This document shows positions 20,710 to 34,012 of a stretch of 64,000 nucleotides of DNA, in pieces. Under the pieces are notes generated by a model. The model was not told the origin of the DNA. It saw only the letters and a program-made list of their open reading frames with translations, and did not search any database. Positions within the stretch are counted from its first letter, which is position 1, and each line of letters begins with the position of its first letter. The stretch is taken from positions 1,550,001 to 1,614,000 of the forward strand of contig JAFEVB010000002.1 in assembly GCA_032629725.1 (NCBI GenBank), read 5' to 3'. Made by a program: the position numbers and the translations under genes. Source of the DNA: Gremmenia infestans (taxonomy: Eukaryota > Ascomycota > Leotiomycetes > Helotiales > Hamatocanthoscyphaceae).

Positions 20710-21838
20710 GAGGAATATCAGACGGCGATGTTTCTCTGAAACGGTGTTGGCGATTTCGTTTGGATGCTAGCAGGAGGTCCCAAACGAATCTCAATCTGAG
20801 GGCGGTCAGCCTGGGTTTGCGGAAGGTGAAGTAGGAACCACTGTTTAGACAACGTACAGGATCAAACGATGAAGTACGTACAGAAGACAAGACCAAGATG
20901 TCCAGAGATGTAAGTTCAGATCGATTCTGCTCAAGGTTTTGTTGGTTGGAGGTTGATGTTCCGCAGAAGTCTGAGGAATTTTGTGGTTGAGAATTGTTGG
21001 TTGTGGAAGAACAAAGATTCCGGGGGAGAGACGATTACCTTAAATAGTGCTTTGGGCAGTGATGCTGCCCGCGAAGAGCGAAGTGCAATTGAATGTGAAC
21101 AGAGGCGTCGCAGCACCTGGTCGGTGTGAATTCAGCTGTATGGTGTGAACCTGATATTCACATGTGAATAGTCCCCCCACCAAAAATACAGAATGAGAGG
21201 CATAACTGGCCGACTGATATAAAAGCTTTTGCAGAGTTTATTAGCACTAGGCGAATTCACAGTATCCTATATGAGATGATTGGTTCGAGGTTTCAGAATG
21301 CGTTCATGCCCGGTCTGCTGCATGTGAATCATGGCGACCCCTTCCAGAGAAGGTAGAACAGAACAGATACAGAACAGATTTCTTTTTATCTGTGGATACC
21401 ACTCCAAAGTTTGCCCACAACTAGAAGAACATGGAGAAGGACACGATTGCCTCTCAAGTAGTCCCAGGCCTCTTCTCTTACGCAGTATGTCAAACAGGTC
21501 AAACAGTACAAACAGCACAAACAAGCAAACCTACGGATCCCAGAGTCTTCTGCAACAACCAACATAGGCCGATTCATAAAAGATGATGTATCCATGTACT
21601 TACTTGGAAATCATACCTAAATCTTACCCACGGGATTAGAGACAAGTAGCAAAGAGCAGAATAAAGATATGCAATTCACAAATATTCAGGGGCAAGACGG
21701 CGAAAAGTGAAATCACAGGCGGAACAAGGGGGCATTGACAGGTACATGAGTAAGAGGTTTGCAATTGCCGCCCAATACTCAACAGGAGAGGATAATTAGA
21801 GGGAGATTGGTAACCACCATCGCCGTGACGTTTATTCT
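20710..21838. other. Intergenic
   Basis: 1.1 kb between two minus-strand genes. A 61-codon minus frame (20931-21116) begins with an Arg/Leu/Ser-rich stretch resembling a mitochondrial presequence but has no body; it is not called. 21490-21530 holds short CAAACAG-type repeats. Nothing else recognised. Confidence 0.45.
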
Positions 21839-23143
21839 TTAGACGACATGTTCCTGCGTCCACCCACCGACTCCTATAATTCCTCCGTCATCTGCCTTCG
21901 GATCAATAGACCACTTTTGGAGAGCCATTATATTCATCTCCGACCTCCAGCCCGCTTCATACATCTCCATCCCCGTCCACGCAATCATAGCAGCATTATC
22001 TGTGCAAAACTCTAATGGTGGGAAGACCAACCGTACATCTGTATGTTCCTTACGATCAAGTGCTTCTCGAAGTACAGTTTTCAGGTACTTATTACTTGCA
22101 ACGCCGCCAGAGACAACAAGCGCTTTGATATTCTTAAGATCGTCTTTATTAAGCGCGAGAAGCACTCGAGAAGCCAGGTGCTCAAACGCCACCCGCATGG
22201 TTTCCATACCTAGGACTTGACGCTCGTGTTTATCCATCTCGGGGTTCTTTTCCATGATCCGCTTCACGGTACTGCCAATTCCTGAATATGAAAATTGACC
22301 CTTCATGCCAGCAGAAAATGGTGCGACGATTTTCCAAGTATATGGATGTGGTCGCGATGAGTTGTCATTGAATGCATATTTTTCCAATAGAGGTCCATAC
22401 ATCACATTAGGTGCTGAATCAAGTTCGGCGGCAGGTAAGATATCCCGCGCGCACTTGTCAATCATATCTCCAATAGCTATATCGCTTGTGTTTGCGAGAA
22501 TCTCGTGGTCGCAAAGAGCTTTGGAGTGTACCAGCATGGTATGTCCTCCCGAGACCAGCAGCGTAAGGAATGGGAAGAAGGGTTCGGACGAGACAGAACC
22601 CTTCTCCATACACCCCTCCTGCGGACTTGTAACCTCCTCTCCCTTAACTTCTTCAGGGGCTTGTGCAGCGAGGGCCGAGCCAAGTCGGGGTGTGAGGGCA
22701 TGAGCCTGCATGTGGTTCACTCCGAGTATAGGGACTTGCCATGCCACGGCCAATCCCTTCGCTGTGTCTATGCCCGTTGTCAAACATCCTCGCATGCCGG
22801 GTCCCCTTGTCACCGTAATGAAGTCTGGCGTTTTCCGAACCATCTTGTCCTTCCCATCATCGGCAAAGGGGAGCTTGCCAATGGCTTCGCTGGCAAGCGC
22901 TGCGATGTTGTGCTGATGCGATTTGTACGCCACTAGTGGGTTTACTCCTCGACATGATCGATTGTCCGAGGTGATCTTCTTGTTGAAGTGGAGGGTTGCG
23001 GAACCGTTCTTGTGCTTCTGGAGTATTGTAACGCAAGTATCATCGCAGGATGTTTCGATTGCTAGCGTCAGGAGATTCCGCCGTTGATGTATCCGGCGAA
23101 TCGGGATGTGGAAGCGCCTGATGAGAAGACATGCTGGCTTCAT
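21839..23143 (-). CDS. QRI7: Mitochondrial tRNA t6A threonylcarbamoyltransferase Qri7/TsaD
   Basis: Single exon, 434 residues from the first in-frame ATG at 23143; the frame is open upstream but only from non-ATG codons. The N-terminus (MKPACLLIRRFHIPIRRIHQ) is an Arg-rich, acid-free presequence fitting import into mitochondria. The body is the ASKHA-fold Kae1/TsaD/Qri7 family, which transfers threonylcarbamoyl to A37 of ANN-decoding tRNAs. Motifs: LAIETSCDDTCVTIL, the metal-binding HMQAH (about 144-148), SGGHTMLVH (about 198), FSYSGIGSTVKRI, and ALVVSGGVASNKYLK with the late DNAAMIAW carrying the metal-binding Asp. A loop of about 30 residues between HMQAH and SGGH (EEVKGEEVTSPQEG) is longer than in bacterial TsaD, as in fungal homologues. 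No damage is visible. This is a housekeeping gene, so the region is not generally degenerate. Confidence 0.95.
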   Translation of the reverse strand: MKPACLLIRRFHIPIRRIHQRRNLLTLAIETSCDDTCVTILQKHKNGSATLHFNKKITSDNRSCRGVNPLVAYKSHQHNIAALASEAIGKLPFADDGKDKMVRKTPDFITVTRGPGMRGCLTTGIDTAKGLAVAWQVPILGVNHMQAHALTPRLGSALAAQAPEEVKGEEVTSPQEGCMEKGSVSSEPFFPFLTLLVSGGHTMLVHSKALCDHEILANTSDIAIGDMIDKCARDILPAAELDSAPNVMYGPLLEKYAFNDNSSRPHPYTWKIVAPFSAGMKGQFSYSGIGSTVKRIMEKNPEMDKHERQVLGMETMRVAFEHLASRVLLALNKDDLKNIKALVVSGGVASNKYLKTVLREALDRKEHTDVRLVFPPLEFCTDNAAMIAWTGMEMYEAGWRSEMNIMALQKWSIDPKADDGGIIGVGGWTQEHVV

Positions 23144-24514
23144 CAAGCTGGATCGTGAAAGGAAAAAACAGAGAAGCAAGGGAAGCAAGGGATGGAAGGG
23201 ATGGACAGCTTCATGTTCCTGCAAGGAGCTAATGCAATGAGGTTGAAAATAGGTTTTGATTGACAGGGGTCAGCCACAGTTGAGCCACCGCTTCGTACCT
23301 CAGCTCCACAGATCTCCACAGTACAGACTACTTGTACCTACCGGCCCTGCCTCAATCGAATTGAACTGGACTAACTGTAGCTTCTGAATGTGCACTTCAA
23401 CCGGAGAAAGAGCCTCTGGCGGGCTGTACTAGAAGATACTACTCCAGATGCCACGAAGAGGGTAGAACGCCTTCGCAACAGGCTGTCAAGCTGGCAGCTG
23501 GCGTTGGGTATCTCGAGGTAATGATCAACTGGACCACGACTTTGGTACCGAGTCATCCTTGTCAGATATCCCGGGCGGATACAAACTTCCTCTACATCTG
23601 AGGACGTTGAAGATTGCAATGTTAAGTGAGTTCTGGCAAGGTTTTGAGTCGGGATCATTAATCCAACTCGGACGACAAAAATCCTCAAACGGACCGCTTA
23701 CGATTTCCGTATTTTGAAAAGCATCTCTCTGTTCCACCATCAAGGTCACAGCCTTCAGTCTAGTCGTTGAAACAATTCCTAGTAATCGATGATCCTGTCG
23801 AACATCCGCCCCTTTCAGCTGTGAACTTTGATACCGGATTATGAATTGTCAACGTTTCAAGCGACTTGCATCTTGACGGAAATCTACAAGCATTTAGATG
23901 CCGTCCGAATGGAGCTGTGCATCAGATCTGTACGACAAACGGTACACGAAAGAAAGTCTGAGATGCAATTTGACAGGCCGACCATATGAGGCTCTAATAC
24001 TTTCCGCTAGTTTTCCACTGGAACATAAAAGCTTTATCAAGTAATTTTGAAGATGAGCGTCCGCCGCTATCATCCCCTGTCACAGCATATGCATTGATCT
24101 CCTTTAGGCTAGGCTAGCGTTTCTACCCAAGGCTGCAAGGCAGACTCTCGATTCCGATCTTGATCACCTGAGTGATGCTGTGAAGTATATCCTGCTATGG
24201 CAAGGCTGTGAAACTTTATCAAAATATCATCTCCATTTCCATACCAATTTCTGTCTCATGCCCTGAAGTTGAGGCTTTATTGAGATCGGAACTTGAGTTA
24301 ACAGAAGACGCTGTTTGCTTTGCGCGAAGCAAAAAGCCCTCGACCCGAACTGAAAGCTCATGGTCGGTTGCAGGCTGATAATTCAGTAAAACCGAGAAAA
24401 ATCTTGCTGTAAGCATCCCTCTCTCCCCATGTAGACAATTTGGAATAGCGGTGGATTGAATTGGAGAGTATGGTTAACGTACTTCCAGCTCCAGTAAGCT
24501 AATTTGCTCTAAAA
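23144..24514. other. Intergenic
   Basis: 1.4 kb upstream of both the Qri7 gene (reading left) and the split gene (reading right), so it must hold both promoters. Overlapping short minus frames at 23371-23749 and 24219-24416 have no recognisable domain. No repeat seen. Confidence 0.5.
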
Positions 24515-26464
24515 ATGTATTCCCCCGGCGGATATCATGGGAGGAAGGAGGACGGTATACACCAAGGAGCAACAGCACTTCCATCTTTGGCGTCACCTGA
24601 TGAAGTCAAAGGATCGGATTTTATTTCGGGGTCCAATCGGCTTGATATCCCCGAGAAACATCCAAAGCATACGGGTCCTAGGCGTATATACTCTTTGCTG
24701 CGCAATAACAATGTCGAGAAACGTTTTCGCCTTGTAGCAAAGCCAGATGATGCAGCTGAAGGGGTCAAAGCCAACAAAACAACCCTGGCTGACAAGCTTG
24801 GCCTCGGTGATTATTTCATAAATTCAGTAAATTTCGACACCTTTTCGAACGCTACCACCTTAGTCAACCCGTCCGTCTCTTCACATCCTACACCGCTGCT
24901 ATCGCGCCAGGAAAACTCCGCCGTCCCGGTCCTAATATCGCCATCGAATTCAAACAGCAACGATTTAGATCATGCGGTCGAGGAATCAGAAGACTGGTCC
25001 GGCGTTGAGCTCGATACGGACGAATTTATACCAAAGGTTCTCTCTTCACGGTTCAAAGATCTCCCTAGAGCTGTCGCCGTCAGAGCTCGTATCAAAAGGA
25101 CTGGAAAGGGACTCATTATAAGGCTCTTTCGACATTTGACTCACGGGGAAGACGATGTTATAGATATCAGTATGGAGGGAACCACTGACCATCAGAGATG
25201 GGTGAGCAACTGGCTCAGAGCAACGCCAAATAACGAGGTCAGAGTAGCGTCATCTGAGGTACTCGAAGACTTGCCAATACGTGACTTACGTGGAAATACT
25301 GTGGGACTTCAAGAACTTGCTGACTCAGAAGTACACGAGATGATGGACACCTCAATGCTCTCTGAATTGCCTGGCGCTGAATTTGCTCCATCCCCGTCCA
25401 CCCCGAGACCAGAAACAAGAAATTTAGATGCCCACGCACGTATGTACATATCCAGCCGGGCAATCGGTCAGTCTTCTACGAATTATGGCATTTCAGGGGG
25501 TGTTGATCGCGATATCAGCAACGTTAGTGCTGTGAGCCGAGATACACAACCGGAGACGGGTTTTGACGTTCCTAACGCAATCACAGCTTTGTCTCCACGA
25601 ACCCAAGATAACTCTTCCGTGGAAGAATTTGCAGGGGGCGCCTCATGCAATGAAAACACTGCTCTTACTAGTACGCTTGCCCAAGGTACACTAGATCGCC
25701 TTCCCTCGCAGGTGCAGCCTTTAGCAAGAGAATTTTCCTTTGCTTCTTCGGAACGCCCTTCAATGCTTAGGCAATTCTCATCAGAGAACACCCCTAATTC
25801 GAATTTACAATCAAGAGGCTCTTCTGATAGTATTTCTAGCACCAACTCTAGTCCGTTGAATTCTATTCGGAATCGTTCGACTCTGGATCGTGGGCCAGAG
25901 ATGGTAGAAAGGAGGCCATCAGCAGAAACTTTCAGCGTCGGGGACCGAGACCAGGATTTATGCAATTTTCCCTATGTTTCTAATTTCGAGATGTCAATAA
26001 AATCACCAGTGAGTCAACATCCGGCTATTACTCCTCTAGGAGAAGTCGCGCTTGCTCAAAAGGAATACAACTCTTCCAGCTTGGATCTGGAGACCAATAT
26101 GAGCCATAGCCTTTCAGATGTTGGCCAAACTTCATTGGCCTTAACGAACCGAAAATCTCGCAATCAACTTATACAATTTGTAACGTTGGCCATGCAATCA
26201 ATGATGCGGTGGTCCTTAAGATCTGTCAGCTCAATAGTAGACAGCTACGATAGAAGCGCCGCGATACCCCGAGATCATGTGAGGATCAGATGGACATGTG
26301 TAAGCATTTTGTGCGGCTCACAAAAAACATGCTTACGTTTATCAGAAGTGCGGGAAGCAACTATTTGATGATTTCATCGAGAAGCGACCTGGCGCAGCCC
26401 GCTTGCTAGAACAGCATCTCAATCGGCCGAAACAAGCCCCAGGTGGTGCGGGAGCTGGCAGTAG
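24515..26464 (+). pseudogene. 5' half of a split fungal membrane-protein gene
   Basis: Exon 1 is 24515-26299 (595 codons, ATG at 24515) and exon 2 begins at 26346 after a 46-bp intron (GTAAGC...ATCAG). Exon 2 encodes CKCGKQLFDDFIEKRPGAAR, which with the end of exon 1 forms a WTCKCG...DDF zinc-knuckle-like signature seen in fungal-specific proteins of unknown function. The first 570 residues are Ser-rich and disordered apart from a folded stretch around RFKDLPRAVAVRARIKRTGK. The coding sequence is cut after GGCAGTAG at 26464 by the LTR of a retrotransposon; translation would run ten codons into the LTR and stop at TGA 26493-26495, giving 644 residues without the membrane part. The remaining exons are at 57572-58455. 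No stop, frameshift or RIP damage is seen in this half. Confidence 0.85.
26460..26464. repeat. Left target-site duplication AGTAG of element E
   Basis: AGTAG directly before the LTR start TGTGGTGGGG is repeated at 57567-57571 directly after the other LTR. If the LTR is taken to end ...CCATA (RIP-altered CA), the duplication is the 4-bp GTAG; the 5-bp reading needs an LTR ending ...CCAT. Confidence 0.85.
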
Positions 26465-26677
26465 TGTGGTGGGGACCAAATGGGATGTCACGTGAAGTGG
26501 GGTATGCAGCTAGTACTGCACCGTACCTTATAAAATCGGGCACTTTACTAAATTTAGATTATTATCTATTCTATAATATACTCTTTTATATAGTTTATTT
26601 TAATATATATATTTATATAATAATAAAACTATAAGTTAAATCCTAGCCTAAAGTCTATAGTTATATTATCTTTTTAT
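26465..26677 (+). repeat. 5' LTR of element E
   Basis: 213 bp, matching 57354-57566 with a constant offset and no gaps. By eye there are 35 differences, all transitions. The first 22 (26466-26538) keep G or C here and A or T in the right copy, showing that this outer edge escaped RIP. Confidence 0.9.
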
Positions 26678-29072
26678 ATTTTAATAATTACTATAAAAAG
26701 TAAGGCATTCTTTATAGCTTATAGGATTTATTAAATATTAATAACTAAAAAAAGCATAGAAAGCCTTTACTAAAGCTATTAAGATATATATAATAGTAGA
26801 TAGAAAGTAGTTAATAAAGATAAAGTATACTTTATTACTATAATAATAAATAGATAAAAATACTAAATTAGTTAAATAATACTATTTATTTAGAATATTT
26901 ATAAAAAGTAATAGTTATAGTAGAACTATAAAAAGCAGTCTAATAAGAACCTATTAAGTTAGATAATCTTTAAAAGACTAAGACTAATTCTTAAAGTACT
27001 AGAAAAGTAGTAAAAGTATAAGCTATTATTAGAAAGTTTAGTATTAAAAAGCTAGCTTAATAGATTAGAATCTAGACGTAAAAGTATTAGACTTTAGAAG
27101 CAGAAATTATTAGCCTAGAAGCTAAAAAGATATAAAAGAAGAAAAGAGATTATTATTAAAAAAGTAGAAAGTAAATAGTAGCTAGTACTATAAGATTTAA
27201 GAATTTAAATTGTTTTCTAAAGTTATCTAACTAGAAAAGCTTCTAGATACCTCCTTTAAAAATTTATTAGCAAATTTTAAATATAAAAGCAGCTTTAAAG
27301 AAATAGTTAAATTTAGAAATATTAGAATTAGTAGTTTATACTTATAGAAATCTAAATAGATTAAAGCTTAAGCTTATCTATTATTTTTACTTTTTACTAA
27401 AAAGTTAAGTTTTAGTAAAAATACTAAAAACTAATACTATCTATAAAATTATCTTTACTATTTATACTTAATTACTATCTTTATTATTATTTTACTTATA
27501 TTATCTTTAAAAAAATAAATATTTAAATATATATTATAGATATAGTAATTAGCTAAAGAGAATCTCTAGTAGCTATAGTAAGCGCTTTAGTAGTGCCTTT
27601 AGCAGATATAGCTATAGATATAAAAAGCCTCTTAAAATTTAACTAACTTAAGCTAAGCATTTTAGAAAAAAGCACTAGAATAGCTACTAGCTCTAGTTTT
27701 AATCTAGTAAATTCTAAACTAAAAGAATAGTAAAAATATTAGAACTAGAAATAAAACCTAAAGAAGAAAAATAAAAATATTAATAGAAAGCTTATAGAAG
27801 TAATAAAGCTAGACTAGAATAAAGCAGCTAATATAGTAGTAATAGAAGAGATTTAAAAAACTAAAAAGCTAATAAAGATAAAAAATGTTCTAGTAATAAA
27901 AAGCTAGATAATAATAAATAAGAAACCTAAAAAGAAGTAAGATAAGTAAAAGGCGTCTCTAGTATTTTTATTATCTAAAGACTTCTTATTATTAGCTAGC
28001 TCTTTTTTATCTAAAAGTAACTTAGAGCTAAAATAAGCTAAGAAGTATAATAAGTTAAAGTAAAGTTATAAAAAAAAGTAATTAATAAAGAAAGTAGTTT
28101 AGTAACTACTTTTTTATAATCTAATATCTATTAAAGAAACTATTAGAGTATTAATATTTAATAAATAAGATATTATAGAATACTTATAGATATTAGATTA
28201 ATATTTTAGAACCTATAAAATAAATAAATTAGTAAAAAAAATTAACTAGATTATCTAATATATAAACTAGCATATTAGATATAATATAGATTATCTATAA
28301 AAGAATAAAGATAGCTTAATATACTAGAAAGACTTTTAGTATATTCTTTATAAAAAGTATTAATAGAGTAATATAAAGTAACTAAAGTATATTATAAAAT
28401 ACTTAGATTAATATATTAATGCTTTCTAAAAGCTAGCAGATAGTAGATTATCTAATAGCTTTTCTAAAAATTAGATATAAATATACTATAGAGAATTTAA
28501 TAATATTATTATAGAACTACTATAAAATAATAAGCTATTAGATACCTAGAAAATAATAAGATTTATAATAGAGCTATTAAATTAGTTATAGAATAAAGCG
28601 CTAAAGTATACTTATAAAAGTTCTTTATATAGCATATATTATATAAAGATATATAAGCAAGTCTATAAGTATATTAAAGAAAATATTACTAATATAAAAA
28701 ATATAACCTAGTATATTAATAAGTAGATAATAGTAATATTATTATATAAATTAAAATAGAAAGCATCTATAATCTACTTGCTAGTAAAATTAGTATTAAG
28801 TAAACCTACTATTAAACTATCTAGAGCACTTTAATTACTAAAAAGTATAGATAGAGATAAAAGATATTATTAAGCTTAGAAAGTAGAAGTTTTAGACTAA
28901 TAGATAAATAATATTATAGATAGGATTTAAAGTCTCTAAATTAAATAAGTAGTAGCTAATAAGCTTTTAAAGCAGCTTATAATAGCATATATAAATATAG
29001 TAATAGTTATTTAAATATAGAAAAATATACTTAATTTATAGATTTTTACTATAAATATAGATTTTTATTAAG

Positions 29073-29237
29073 ATATAAATAGTTAGATATTATTATATAA
29101 CTTAGCGCTAGCTTAGTCAGCAACTAGTAATAACTTTATTATTATTATAATACACTTAGCTAGATTATAATAAATACTAGTTAAGTCTATAGTAACTAGA
29201 ATATAGTAGAAGTAATTATATATCTATAATACTAATA
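29073..29237 (+). repeat. 165-bp direct repeat, copy 1
   Basis: Matches 43212-43376 in the same orientation and at the same length; the differences noticed look like RIP-type transitions. The two copies lie on opposite sides of element A. Confidence 0.8.
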
Positions 29238-29375
29238 CTAATTAGTAATTAATCTTATAGTTAGTTATAAAGCAGTTAGATAAAACTCTTAAAAAAGGCG
29301 TTATCTTAGAAAAGTAATAATATTATAATAATATACTATTTTAGATTTATAGTTATTTTTAGTATCTCTACTTTC

Positions 29376-29627
29376 TATTATAAAGCAAGCAGATATAATA
29401 GTAGGAAAGTAATAATATTACCACTTTAGAAGCTTTAATTTTTACTACTTAAAGTAACCTAGAGACTATAATATATAGATTATATCTATTATATAGAATA
29501 ATACTATTTATAAAAATCTAATTAAGATTTTAATACTAGAGCGTCTTATTATAAAGCAAGTAGATATTATAGTAAAAAAGTAATAATATTACTACTTTAG
29601 AAGCTTTAATCTTTACTACTTAAAGTA
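29376..29627 (+). repeat. Pair of 81-bp direct repeats
   Basis: 29376-29456 and 29547-29627 align without gaps at an offset of 171 bp; both contain TATAAAGCAAG and ACTTTAGAAGCTTTAAT. They may be an old internal duplication in element E. Confidence 0.75.
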
Positions 29628-29640
29628 TTAAGTATTTAAG

Positions 29641-30071
29641 TGTAACGATCGCCTAGCTCACGTAGTACTAGGGTAAGTCTTATAACTTAAGTAGGTCTCT
29701 AGACCTAGGTTATTATTAGGGTTAATATTAGTATCTATTAATAGATTACTAGTTGCTATACTTAGAAGTATAGCTTATTATAAAGTATAAAGTAATAAGC
29801 GTATATTAGGAAATACTATTTAAGTTAAGTATAAAGCTCCTATCTAATAGGTAATAACCTAGTCTTATATAGAACCGTTATACCTTTAGATCCTAATAGA
29901 TCCTAATAGGCCGCGAGGATCCCTACGGTCCTCCTTGGTCTCACGTGACTAATATACTAGAAGAACGTTTCTTGCTTATATAAGAAAAATCTGTTCCTAC
30001 TAAGGGTTCTCCTATATCTAGAGTTAGATATTAAGCCTAAGGTCCCTTAGTTATATATTATATTTATAATA
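29641..30071 (-). repeat. 3' LTR of element A
   Basis: About 431 bp, starting TGTAACGATCGCC. It shares with the other A copy a middle section built on GATCCTAATAGATCC, unlike the LTRs of B. Confidence 0.88.
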
Positions 30072-33000
30072 CTATTCCCCTCTTAGTTAGCGTAGCCCCT
30101 ATGCTTAAGTATAATATAGGAAAACATCTTTCTTATAGTATAGCCTTCTTCTTTCTTATTATACTACCTATTCGTAGCATTAAAGATAAAGAGCGCTTTA
30201 TTCTTTATAACCGAATTATCTCTTCTAGCTATCCTATTAATATAAAGTGCACTTATTATAAATCCTAAGGCTTAGAGTATATTATATCTAAATCCTCTAG
30301 TTTAGGCAAATATAGTACTTATATAAAGTTAAAAATAAAGTGCAATATCTATAGGCCGTTGCTTATAGACTAGTCTATACTAGAGCGCAAAGAACTTTAT
30401 CTAAAGCAGGAGAGGCAGAGATGCTCTTAAAACTATTACGCCTTAACTAGTAATAGTCCGAGTTTAAACGCTATGCCTAGGATATATTACGCCAGGGCCT
30501 TAAAACCCTTAATAAGCTTAATGCCCTAGAGGAGAAAAGAAGGTTAAGAAGGAGAAAGTAGGGCGGTGTAAGCAGGGAACTCTACCTGCTCCTATTCCTA
30601 ACTTTCTTGCTAGTAGTCCTTTACTTAGTCCTAACCCTTTTAGCAACCCTGCCTTTATTGCATTACTAGCTGCATATAATCCTTTAGACCTATTCTAGTT
30701 AGGTTAGGGTGCTAATCTTAATAGTCTGCAAATATCTTAAGGTCCCTAAGTATTATCCCTAGCTCCTAGGTGTTTTCTAAGTATAGGTAGTTTATCTATT
30801 TAACTAAGTACTTAATACTTCCTCTAACCCGTTTATAGTCTAGTATTACTTTAACCTTATATTTAGCATTAGGGTTAACTAGTTGGATTTCCGTAACAGG
30901 CGCGGGTAGCGCCCCTAGTAGTGCTAGTTTAAGGAGGGATATATAGAATACTAGATATATATTTATTATCCTAGGTAGTACTAATTTATAGTTAACTAGT
31001 CCTATAATTTCGTTGATTTTAAACGGCCCTAGCTTTTTATAATCCAGTTTTATACTTAGTTGTTTTATCTTAATATTTTTTTATATTAGGTAGACCTTAT
31101 CCCTCTCTTTAAGCATAGGTTCTATACTACGTTTTCCATTATAGTACAACGCTGCTCTCTTTATAAAGAATACTAGGTTGCTAGCTAGTTCCTTCTAAAG
31201 TGCTTTAAGGTCTTCTATCTGATATAGTCGCGGATTAGTTATCTACTCCTAAGGTTATCGTAGAGCGGTAGGCCTTAGGGTTATAACTATAATTCGCGTA
31301 TACTAGTAAGATCTTTATATTTTCCGCAGCTGATATATTATATGCGAACTAGGCAAGTGGTAGAAGTCCTACCTAGTTATTCTGCTTATAGTTTATATAA
31401 TACTAGATATATATTTCTATTATCTAATTTATCTATTTAGTTTATCTATTAGTTTATAGGTGAAAACTTATTAATAGCTTCCTTTTAATACCTAGCAGAG
31501 CTATAAATGCCATCTAGAATTTTAAAGTAAAGAGCTAATCTCTATCTAATATAATTTCTTCTAGCGCGCTATAGTTTACTACTACTACTTAGAGAAATGC
31601 CTAGGCTAAGTCTTTAGCCGTGCTTAACTCCTTATAGGGTATTATATAGGTGTATTTTATTAACCTATCTATAATAACTAGGATAGAATCATATTCCACT
31701 CCTATTATTAGATTCTTAGATAGTAGTAGTTTAACTATGAAGTCCTATATAATAGATGTCTAGAGAGTCTTTAGTATATTAGGTAATTATATTATACTAT
31801 ATAGGGGCGTATTATAATACCTTATTCTATATATAAGTATTACACTTGCTAATAACCTCCTTAACTATTATTTGCATGCCTAGGAAATAGTATCTCCGCG
31901 AGAGCCTTTCCTAGGTTCTAGTGTTTCCCTAATATCTATAAGCTGGTAGCTTATATTATTCCTTAATAAATTCTTTTTAGATGCTTTTAGGGATATATAT
32001 CTTATTTTTATATAGTAGGAGCCCCTCTATATTCTTCTAGAAGTATTATAAGATGCCTTCCGCTACTACGTCCCCTTTATATACTAATCTAATTTTATCT
32101 ATAAATAGGTTGCTATTAATATAGGTCGCAGCTGCGATTTATTATTTATTTAGGATAAGGTTATTACTATCTTCCTAGAAGATGCACGCTCTTTATTTCC
32201 TCTTTTACCTTATATCCTAGCTTCCAACTTAGTATATTAGCGCATGCATTCTCTATCCCCTTTATATATTTAATTTATAAGTTATAGGTAGCAAGTGTCT
32301 CTACCTATCTTATCTATGCCTATTTAAGTCTTTAGTTATAGTAAAGCCGATAAGATTCTTATAATTAGTAAGAATTATTACTAGGAAGTTAGCCTCCTAA
32401 AAGTAAACCCTCTATTCCTATAATACTTTAACTATTACTAGAAGTTCCTTATTATATATATTATAGTTAAGTTCTACGGATATTATTTTTCTAGAGTAGT
32501 ACGCTACTAGATGCTAGCTGCTATTCTTATATTTCTATATAAGCACTCCCTCTATTACCCTATCTAACGCGTCCGTCTCTACTATTAACTTAAGTTCTAG
32601 CTAGAAGTTCTAGCGGATAGGTTCCTCTATAAAGGCCTGCTTTAGCTCTTAGAATGCCTTTTCCGCTTTATCTATCTATTTAAACTCCTTCTCCTTTTTT
32701 ATTAGGTCTATAAGTAGTAGAGCCTTCTTTAAATATAACTTAATAAACTTCTAGTAGAAGTTCGCAAATCCTAGGAAAGATTACACCTATTTAACTATAG
32801 TTAGCTTCTCCTAGGTAATAATCGCTTAGACCTTTTTAGGGTCTAGGCCGATTTTCCCTAGCGTAATTATATAGCCTAGAAAGGTGATTTCTTTTATATA
32901 GAAGTTATACTTAGATAGCTTTAGGCGGAATCCCTTTGCCGCAAGTGCTTCTAAGACCTATATTATATATCCTATATGCTATTCCTTATTATCTAAATAT

Positions 33001-33546
33001 ACTAGTATATTATTAAGGTAATATATATAGAACCTATCTAAGAAAGTCCTTAACGCGTTATAGTTAACCTCTTAATAGATTACTAGGGCGTTAGTTAGCC
33101 TAAATAGTATAACCTAGTACTTATAGTAACCAAATCTAGTTTAAAATACCGTTTTCTATTCCTTGCCTCTTATAATACGGATTAGGTGATATGATCCCTT
33201 ATATCTAGTTATATAAAGATCACCGCCTTTCCTTAGACGGTCCTATATATTATCTGCCTATAGTAGTAGGTATTAATTTTTTATAGTTATCTTATTTAAC
33301 TTTTAGTAGTTAATATAAAATCGATCCAGTCCGTCTTTCTTCTTTGCAAATAGTATTAGCGCTTCTAATAGAGAGTGCAACTCTCTTATCTATCCCTTAG
33401 ATAATGCTTTATTAATATACTCCCTCTATAGTCTTATCTCTTCTTTACTATACTAGTGAAGTGGTTCCTAAGAAGGTTTATATCCTTCCTTAAGCAGTAT
33501 CTTATAGTTCTATAGTTAATGTTTAGGTAAGGCCTTCTTACCTTAT

Positions 33547-34012
33547 TGTAACAATCGCCTAGCTTACGTAGTGCTAGGGTAAGTCTTATGACTTAAGTAG
33601 GTCCCTGGACCTAGGTTATCGTTAGGTTAATATTAGTATCTATTAATAGATTACTAGTTACTATACTTAGAAGTATAGCTTATTATAAAGTATAAAGTAA
33701 TAAGCATATATTAGGAAATACTATTTAAGTTAAGCATAAAGCTCCTATCTAATAGGTAATAACCTAGTCTTATATAGAACCTTTATATCCTAGATTATAT
33801 AGATTATTCTAATCCTACCAATCCCGGATTATATAGATTATTACAATCTAAATGATCTATCTATATAACGCGTTATATGGCCGGCTGACTAATATGCATG
33901 GTTATTATACTAGCTACTATAAAGGAACCTTCTTTCTCCTAGGGGTTCTCCTATGCCTAGCGAACTAGATATTAAGCCTAAGGTCCCCTAGTTATATGTT
34001 GCCTTTATAATA
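33547..34012 (-). repeat. 3' LTR of element B
   Basis: 466 bp; ends match the A-type LTR, but the central part differs and contains a twice-repeated GATTATATAGATTATT. Confidence 0.85.

Larger units (their letters stand above)
26678..29640 (+). mobile_element. Element E internal DNA, gag-like, RIP-destroyed
   Basis: Very AT-rich, stop-filled sequence. Ignoring stops, plus-strand pieces around 28130-28760 (IIEYLQILDQYF, then FQKLADSR) resemble a retrotransposon capsid region, but this is weak. It includes a direct pair of 81-bp repeats (29376-29456 and 29547-29627) and a 165-bp block (29073-29237) also found at 43212-43376. Confidence 0.5.

Noticed and set aside
20931..21116. A 61-codon minus frame with a mitochondrial-presequence-like start
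   Set aside because: No following exon or domain; probably chance.
23371..23749. Overlapping minus frames upstream of Qri7
   Set aside because: No recognisable family, and they lie where the two divergent promoters must be.
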